Source: Dermacentor variabilis | Lineage: Eukaryota > Arthropoda > Arachnida > Ixodida > Ixodidae | Direction of reading: 5' to 3' | DNA: 64,000 nt | Assembly (NCBI RefSeq): GCF_050947875.1 | Contig: NC_134576.1 | Span: 59,400,255-59,464,254, forward strand | Shown: piece after piece, positions 58,994 through 64,000 of the stretch | How positions within the stretch are numbered: the first letter of the stretch is position 1 | Layout: the number at the start of each line of letters is the position of its first letter | The notes under the pieces: model-generated | Told to the model about the DNA's origin: nothing | Database searches by the model: none | The model's input: the letters and a program-made list of their open reading frames with translations, nothing else | Translations under genes and position numbers: made by a program

Positions 58994-59069
58994 TCTCTTA
59001 AACTCGCTCTGTTAACTACTACACGCAGAAACAAAGCAACAGCGCTCATATTCAATTCCATAGATGAGA

Positions 59070-59127
<58 letters not shown>

Positions 59128-59205
59128 TCCCATCTATGGGATTGAATATGAGCGCTGTTGCTTTGTTTCTGCGTGTAGTAAACAGAGCGAGTTGAAGAGA
59201 GAAGA
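58994..59205. repeat. Inverted repeat with (AT)n loop
   Basis: The left arm, 58994-59072, reads CTTAAACTCGCTCTGTTAAC through AATTCCATAGATGAGATGAA. The right arm, about 59125-59205, is its near-perfect complement. The loop is an (AT) run of about 52 bp (59073-59124). A second (AT) run follows at 59215-59283. Confidence 0.9.
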
Positions 59206-59211
59206 AAAAAA

Positions 59212-59214
<3 letters not shown>

Positions 59215-59283
<69 letters not shown>
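59215..59283. repeat. (AT)n microsatellite
   Basis: About 34 uninterrupted AT dinucleotides. The open frame of alternating Tyr/Ile across it is an artefact of the repeat. Confidence 0.95.
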
Positions 59284-59287
<4 letters not shown>

Positions 59288-59599
59288 TTTAGATACGGGG
59301 CCGTTTCCTGAGCCTACTTGGAGTTCGCCAGACCACATCGAATCGCACCGCAGCTAATTAAGGAGCGCAGAAGCACAGATACCACATTCCTGAGGAGCGG
59401 CACGTGCAAATAAGTTGGCGGCCCCCGCTTCGTGTGCCGCAGGTGGAGCTATTCACTGCTTGACTCTTCCCGATGTGAAGCGAGAGCCTGGCACTGTTGC
59501 GGGTAAAGTGGGTCCCGAAGCAAGACGGCTGTATTGCATCGTGAAAACCTGGCAGCGTCACCCCCATCCGCCTATTGTGACGGCGCATTTCAAGTCAGC

Positions 59600-59983
59600 A
59601 AGGTAAGACCGCAGGGAGAAGTAAGCCCCCGGACAAACACAGGAGCAGTGACCCTCTCCGCCGGGTGTGACGCCAACGCACGGGCGCTTACCATTGGCCG
59701 AAAATGACGACACTTGTGCAGGCTCGCCGATTGGCCGAAAATGGCGTCACCTGAGCGGGCTGTCCCATGGGTGGAACGTGACGTGTCTTCGAGACACCGA
59801 AGGGCTTAAAAGACACCGACCGAGAGCATTCCTTGATTCATCTCTTTCGAGCGTCTTGCCACGGGCCGCAGCGTACGATTTGCTGCCGGCCCGTAATGAG
59901 GCTATGACTGTTAATATACGCTCACCGTAAATAATGTAAATAAATCTCCCAAGTTTTTTATCCCGACGTCCTCCTCAACTCTT

Positions 59984-59985
<2 letters not shown>
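59600..59985 (+). mobile_element. Possible solo LTR
   Basis: The layout resembles an LTR: a repeated CGATTGGCCGAAAATG-type motif (59693 and 59728), a TATA-like GGGCTTAAAAG (59790), a transcribed-region-like GAGCATTCCTTGATTC, a polyadenylation signal AATAAA (59938) and an end near TCAACTCTTACA. No partner LTR, gag or pol adjoins it. The 5' boundary is not defined. Confidence 0.35.

Positions 59986-60057
<72 letters not shown>
59986..60057. repeat. (AT)n microsatellite
   Basis: An (AT) run of about 36 units directly after the LTR-like block; the third such run within 1 kb. Confidence 0.95.
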
Positions 60058-60058
<1 letters not shown>

Positions 60059-60217
60059 CAAGGAAATTATCAGTCATAGCACTCGTAGTACAGCCCTCTG
60101 GGCCGTTCACTTTTCGAAAGTAGTCTCATTAGGGTTGTTATACTTACACAAAGGTATTTCGCTCTCGTGAGCAGCAGTCCTTGAGATAGTTACTCGGGCT
60201 ACCTTCCCACGCTAAGC

Positions 60218-60276
60218 GTGCCGCGCTCGCACCTGTTTAAGCTTTTCCTAGACTCTAGAGCCGCTCGAGTTCGCTC
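60218..60276. repeat. Direct repeat, right copy (partner at 58481-58539)
   Basis: GTGCCGCGCTCGCACCTGTT onward; see the left copy. It could be a remnant of an element end or of a segmental duplication. Confidence 0.7.
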
Positions 60277-60717
60277 TTATCGACGGGCGGCCATTTTTCC
60301 AAGAAAGTATGCCTTCGCGGACAACCGTCGATCATCGCGGGCAACATCAGTCTCTTTCCACGTAAGTATGAGGCTCTGGACAGTAGCTATGGCGCTTCAG
60401 TGTAACCAGGGGCCTGACGGACGAACCGACCGACCTATCTCTCCGGGCAACATCCAAGGGTCACATCCTAATCGCATGTTCTCTTCCTTTTTTGTTTTCC
60501 TTCTTTTCCCCCCTTTTTAGTATTGTTTTCTTTTAGTTTATCGCTATACGGGGAGACCCTTTAAACATATTCTGTAATATATATGGCCCCACATGTGCAG
60601 GACAGAAATACCAGGTTTCTCTAGCTGAGTGCCATCATTGCAGTTTAACCGAGCTCAGATTGATCCACCTTGACTGATCAAAGAAGGCACCACTGTAGGT
60701 TAAATGAGGCGCGCAAC

Positions 60718-60795
60718 TACTGCGGTGATGTTAGAGTATCCGCCTCGCGTGCAAGGGGACCGTGGTTCGACTCCCGGGGCCTCGCAATTTTCCAC
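60718..60795 (+). promoter_or_regulatory. tRNA-like head of RTE copy D
   Basis: GATGTTAGAGTATCCGCCTC matches the D-arm and anticodon-side region of the copy A head. GTGGTTCGACTCCC is a perfect B box. The A box is worn (TGCGGTGATG). The shared downstream text CGCAATTTTCCACC ties the two heads together. Confidence 0.65.
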
Positions 60796-60898
60796 CGCGA
60801 AAAAAAAAAACTGTGTTGAGAAAATTGCACAACAGGCCTGGAGTGCGGCCTGATCCCGGTGACGAGAACCGGTAACGCACTCGCTCACTAGAGCAGGA

Positions 60899-63700
60899 TT
60901 GGCCACCCTGGTGCAGTACTTGGCCACAATCTCCCATATGAATACAACAATCAAACCCAGGCCCTCAGTTCCCAGCAGCTGCGAAGCAACTGACCATGGC
61001 GGCGGTCAGATCTGTGACACAGGAGAGGGTGCTAAGAATCCCTGGCTCCGGACAGGCCGCCATTGGAATCTGAACCTCGCAACGTTTAACCTTAGAACGT
61101 TGTCTAGTGGGGCGAGTCTAGCAGTGTTATTGGAGGAATTAGATGGTAGTAAATGGGATATAATAGTGCTCAGCGAGGTTAGGAGGACAAAAGAAGCATT
61201 TACAGTGCTAAAAAGCAGGCACGTGCTGTGCTACCGGGGCTTAGCGGAGAGACGAGAACTAGGAGTCGGATTCCTGATTAATAAGGATTTAGCTGGTAAC
61301 ATACAGGAATTCTATAGCATTAACGAGAGGGTGGCAGGTCTTGTTGTGAAACTTAATAAGAGGCACACATTGAAGGTAGTACAGGTCTACGCCCCTACAT
61401 CCAGTCATGACGACGAGGAAGTCTAAAGCTTTTATGAAGACGTTGTATAGCCCATGCGTAAAGTCAAAACAAAATACACTATACTGATGGGCGACTTCAA
61501 TGCCAAGGTAGGCAAAAAGCAGGCTGAAGACAAGCCAGAGGGGGAATATGGCATAGGCTCTAGGAATAGCAGGGGAGAGTTATTAGTAGAATTTTCAGAA
61601 CAGAATAATATGCGGGTAATGAATACGTTCCGCAAGCGGGTTAGCCGAATGTGGACGTGGAGGAGCCCAAATGGCGAGACTAGAAATGATATAGGCTTCA
61701 TACTGTGCGCCAAGCCTGGCATCATACAAGATGTGGACGTGCTCGGCAAGGTGCGCTGCAGTGACCATATGATGGTAAGAACTAGTATTAGCCTAGAGTT
61801 GACGAGGGAACAAAAAAAAACTGGTACATAAGAAGCCAATCAATGAGTTAGCGTCAAGAGGGAAACTAGAGGAATTCCGGATAAAGCTACAGAACAGGTA
61901 TTTGGCTTTAACTCAGGAAGAGGGCCTTAGTGTTGAAGAAATCAACGACAACCTTATGGGCATCATTAAAGAGTGTGCAATAGAAGTTGGTGGTAACTCC
62001 GTTCGGCAGGATGCCAGTAAGCTATCGCAGGAGACGAAAGATCTGATCAAGAAACGCCAGTGTATAAAAGCGTCTAACCCTACAGCTAGAATAGAACTGG
62101 CAGAACTTTGAAGCGTATCAGCAAGCGTAAGACAGGTGACATAAGGAACTATAATGTGGATAGAACTGAACATGCTCTCAGGAACGGAGGAAGCCTAAAA
62201 GCAGTGAAGAAGAAACTAGGAATGGGCAAGAATCAGATGTATGCGTTAAGAGACAAAGCCGGCAATATCGTTACTAAGATGGATGAGATAGTTCAAGTGG
62301 CTGAGGAGTTCTATAGAGATTTATACAGTACCAGTAGCACCCACGACGATAACGTGAGAAAGAATAGTCTTGAATAATTTGAAATCCCACAAGTAACGCC
62401 GCAAGAAGTAAAGAACGCCTTGGGAGCTATGCAAAGGGGGAAGGCAGCTGGGGAGGATCAGGTAACAGCAGATTTGTTGAAGGATGGTGGGAACATTGTC
62501 CTACAAAGACTGGCCACCCTATATACACAATGCCTGATGACCTCGAGCGTACTGGAATCTTGGAAGAACGCTAACATAAACCTAATCCATAAGAAAGGGG
62601 ACGCCAGAGACCTGAAAAATTTTATACCGATCAGCTTACTGTCCGTTGCCTACAAAGTATTTACTAAGGTAATCGCAAATAGAATCAGGAACACCTTGGG
62701 CTTCTGTCAACCAAATGACCAGGCAGGATTCCGTAAAGGCTACTCAACAATAGACCATATTCACACTATGAACCAGATGATAGCGAAATGTGCGGAATAT
62801 AACCAACATTTTAAGTAGCTTTCATTGATTACGAAAAAGCGTTTGATTCAGTCGAAACCTCAGCAGTCATGGAAGAATTATGGAATGAAGGTGAAGATGA
62901 CCCATATGTAAAAATAATGAAAGCTATCTATAGCGGCTCCACAGGCACCATAGTCCTCCATAAAGAAAGCAACAAAATCCCAATAAAGAAAGGCGTCAGA
63001 CAGGGAGATACGACCTGTCCAATGCGATTCACAGCGTGTTTACAGGAGATATTCAGAGACCTGGAGTGGGAAGGATTGGGGATAAAAGTTGATGGAGAAT
63101 ACCTTAGCAACTTGCGATTCGTTGATGATACTGCCTTGCTTAGTAACTCAGGAGAGCAACTGCAATGCGTGCTCACTGACCTGGACAGGCAAAGTAGAAG
63201 TGTGGGTCTGAAAATGAATCTGCAGAAAACTAAAGCAATGTTTAACAGTCTCGGATAAGAACAGCAGTTTACGATAGGTAGCGAGGCACTGGAAGTGGTA
63301 AAGGAATACATCTACTTAGGCCGGGTAGTGACCACAGATCCGGATAATAAGACTGAAATAACAAGAAGAATAAGAATGGGCTGGGTTGCGTTTGGCAGGC
63401 ATTCTCATATCTTGAACAGCAGGTTGCCATTATTCGTCACAGGAACGTGTATAACAGCTGTGTCTTACCAGTACTCACGTATGGGGCAGAAACCTGGAGG
63501 CTTACGAAAAGGGTTCTACTTAAATTGAGGACGATGCAACGATCTTGTGTTGGATCTTGTGTGGGATAAGAAAAGAGCAGATTGGGTGAGGGAACGAACG
63601 CGGGTTAATGACATCTTAGTTGAAATCAAGAAAAAGAAATGGGCATGGGCAGGACAAGTAATGAGGAGGGAAGATAACTGATGGTCATTAAGGGGGACAC
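60899..63700 (+). pseudogene. RTE ORF remnant (AP endonuclease plus RT), copy D
   Basis: The endonuclease frame 60899-61426 has LATFNLRTLS and the catalytic glutamate (VLSEVRR). It stops at about 61424-61426 and continues at 61454-61831 with MGDFNAKVG (Asp/Asn kept) and CSDHMMVRT (His kept). RT frames: 62108-62377, 62420-62818 (LLKDGGNIVLQRLATLYTQC; QAGFRKGYSTIDH), 62869-63258 (KKGVRQGDTT; palm motif FVDDTALLS at 63118-63144, one change from FADD), and 63295-63528 (YLGRVVTTDP). At least four stops or shifts break the product, so it is inactive despite the preserved active-site residues. Confidence 0.88.
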
Positions 63701-63889
63701 TGGATTCCAAGGGAAAGGAAGCGCAGCAGGGAATGGCAGAAAGTTAGGTAGGCGGATTACATTAAGAAGTTTGCAGGGACAACATGGCCACAATTATTAC
63801 ATGACGGGGGTAGTTGGCGAAGTATGGGAAAGGCCTTTGCCCTGCAGTGGGTGCAACCATGCTGCTGATGATGATGGTAGGGTAAACCC

Positions 63890-64000
63890 CCCAAAAATCG
63901 AATTTACAATTTTGGCACAGAAAAATCGACTGCACTAAGAGGAACAAACATGCGGAAGCGCGATCTCGTGCGCCTGCTCAAAGCAGTTGAAATGTCGCAC
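63890..64000. other. Flank of RTE copy D, no gene recognised
   Basis: A short unassigned end of the window. Confidence 0.4.

Larger units (their letters stand above)
60705..63876 (+). mobile_element. RTE-type LINE copy D, full length
   Basis: A candidate target-site duplication, GTAGG[T/G]TAAA, occurs at 60695-60704 and 63877-63886 with one mismatch. The unit is about 3.17 kb, like copy A, with the same tRNA-like head (60.71-60.79 kb), endonuclease, RT and a 3' end CCATGCTGCTGATGATGATG. A and D are full-length sisters; B and C are 5'-truncated. The coding part is interrupted by stops and shifts but retains more catalytic residues than copy A. Confidence 0.85.

Noticed and set aside
58808..59284. 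158-codon frame with a long alternating Tyr/Ile stretch
   Set aside because: The stretch is translated (AT)n microsatellite and the rest is the arm of an inverted repeat. No gene is supported.
60718..60795. tRNA gene
   Set aside because: The acceptor stem does not pair, the A box is worn, and the sequence is part of a LINE found twice.
1..64000. CRISPR arrays, bacterial operons or phage genes
   Set aside because: No regularly spaced short repeats with unique spacers, no clustered same-strand bacterial genes; the window is eukaryotic throughout.

Overview
The window looks like nuclear DNA of a hard tick (Ixodidae or a close acarine relative). The reasons are large introns, a dense mix of I-clade and RTE-type LINEs, Penelope-like GIY-YIG elements, THAP/P-element-like transposons, and several copies of a tRNA-derived SINE that resembles the tick Ruka family. 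This assignment comes from recognising repeat and protein families by eye; no database was searched. There are no prokaryotic operons, rRNA genes, CRISPR arrays or convincing functional tRNA genes.

The only host gene I can support is a minus-strand gene of the CLCA family (calcium-activated chloride channel regulator). Six exons (55284-55571, 45300-45551, 41652-41870, 19278-19548, 17093-17235 and 13862-14129) are in the right order and compatible in phase. They encode about 480 residues: the second half of the VWA domain, an unassigned 84-residue segment, the beta-rich CLCA middle region and the start of the C-terminal FN3-like domain. The start of the protein (metalloprotease-like domain and first half of the VWA domain) should lie beyond the right edge. 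The last exons are left of 13.8 kb or outside the window and were not found.

Nearly everything else is mobile DNA inside or beside this gene. From left to right: a decayed I-clade LINE with ORF1 zinc knuckles and EN-RT-RNase H (1.5-6.3 kb); a roughly 110-bp-period array of tRNA-B-box-like motifs (6.5-7.3 kb); a rearranged LINE whose RT half is inverted (8.8-10.2 kb); full-length RTE copy A (10.55-13.72 kb) with a tRNA-like 5' end and target-site duplications; a 1-kb palindrome of two Penelope-like GIY-YIG 3' ends (15.63-16.65 kb); a 69-bp-arm hairpin with an internal exact 55-bp duplication (20.96-21.17 kb); further LINE remnants (21.3-22.7, 24.7-25.6 and 38.5-40.9 kb); two THAP/P-element-like transposase relics (27.4-28.9 and 30.2-33.0 kb); RTE copies B (33.78-34.82 kb) and C (56.29-57.29 kb, minus), both with clear target-site duplications; a Ty3/gypsy relic (49.1-51.8 kb, minus); several tRNA-derived SINEs; a cruciform-prone (AT)n hairpin (59 kb); and full-length RTE copy D (60.7-63.9 kb).

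The most notable signal is that the two full-length RTE copies begin with a tRNA-like sequence (A box plus B box). In copy A that sequence lies inside the target-site duplications, so it was carried by the element and may act as a promoter. The Penelope palindrome, the B-box satellite and the THAP transposase with preserved zinc ligands are the next most interesting.
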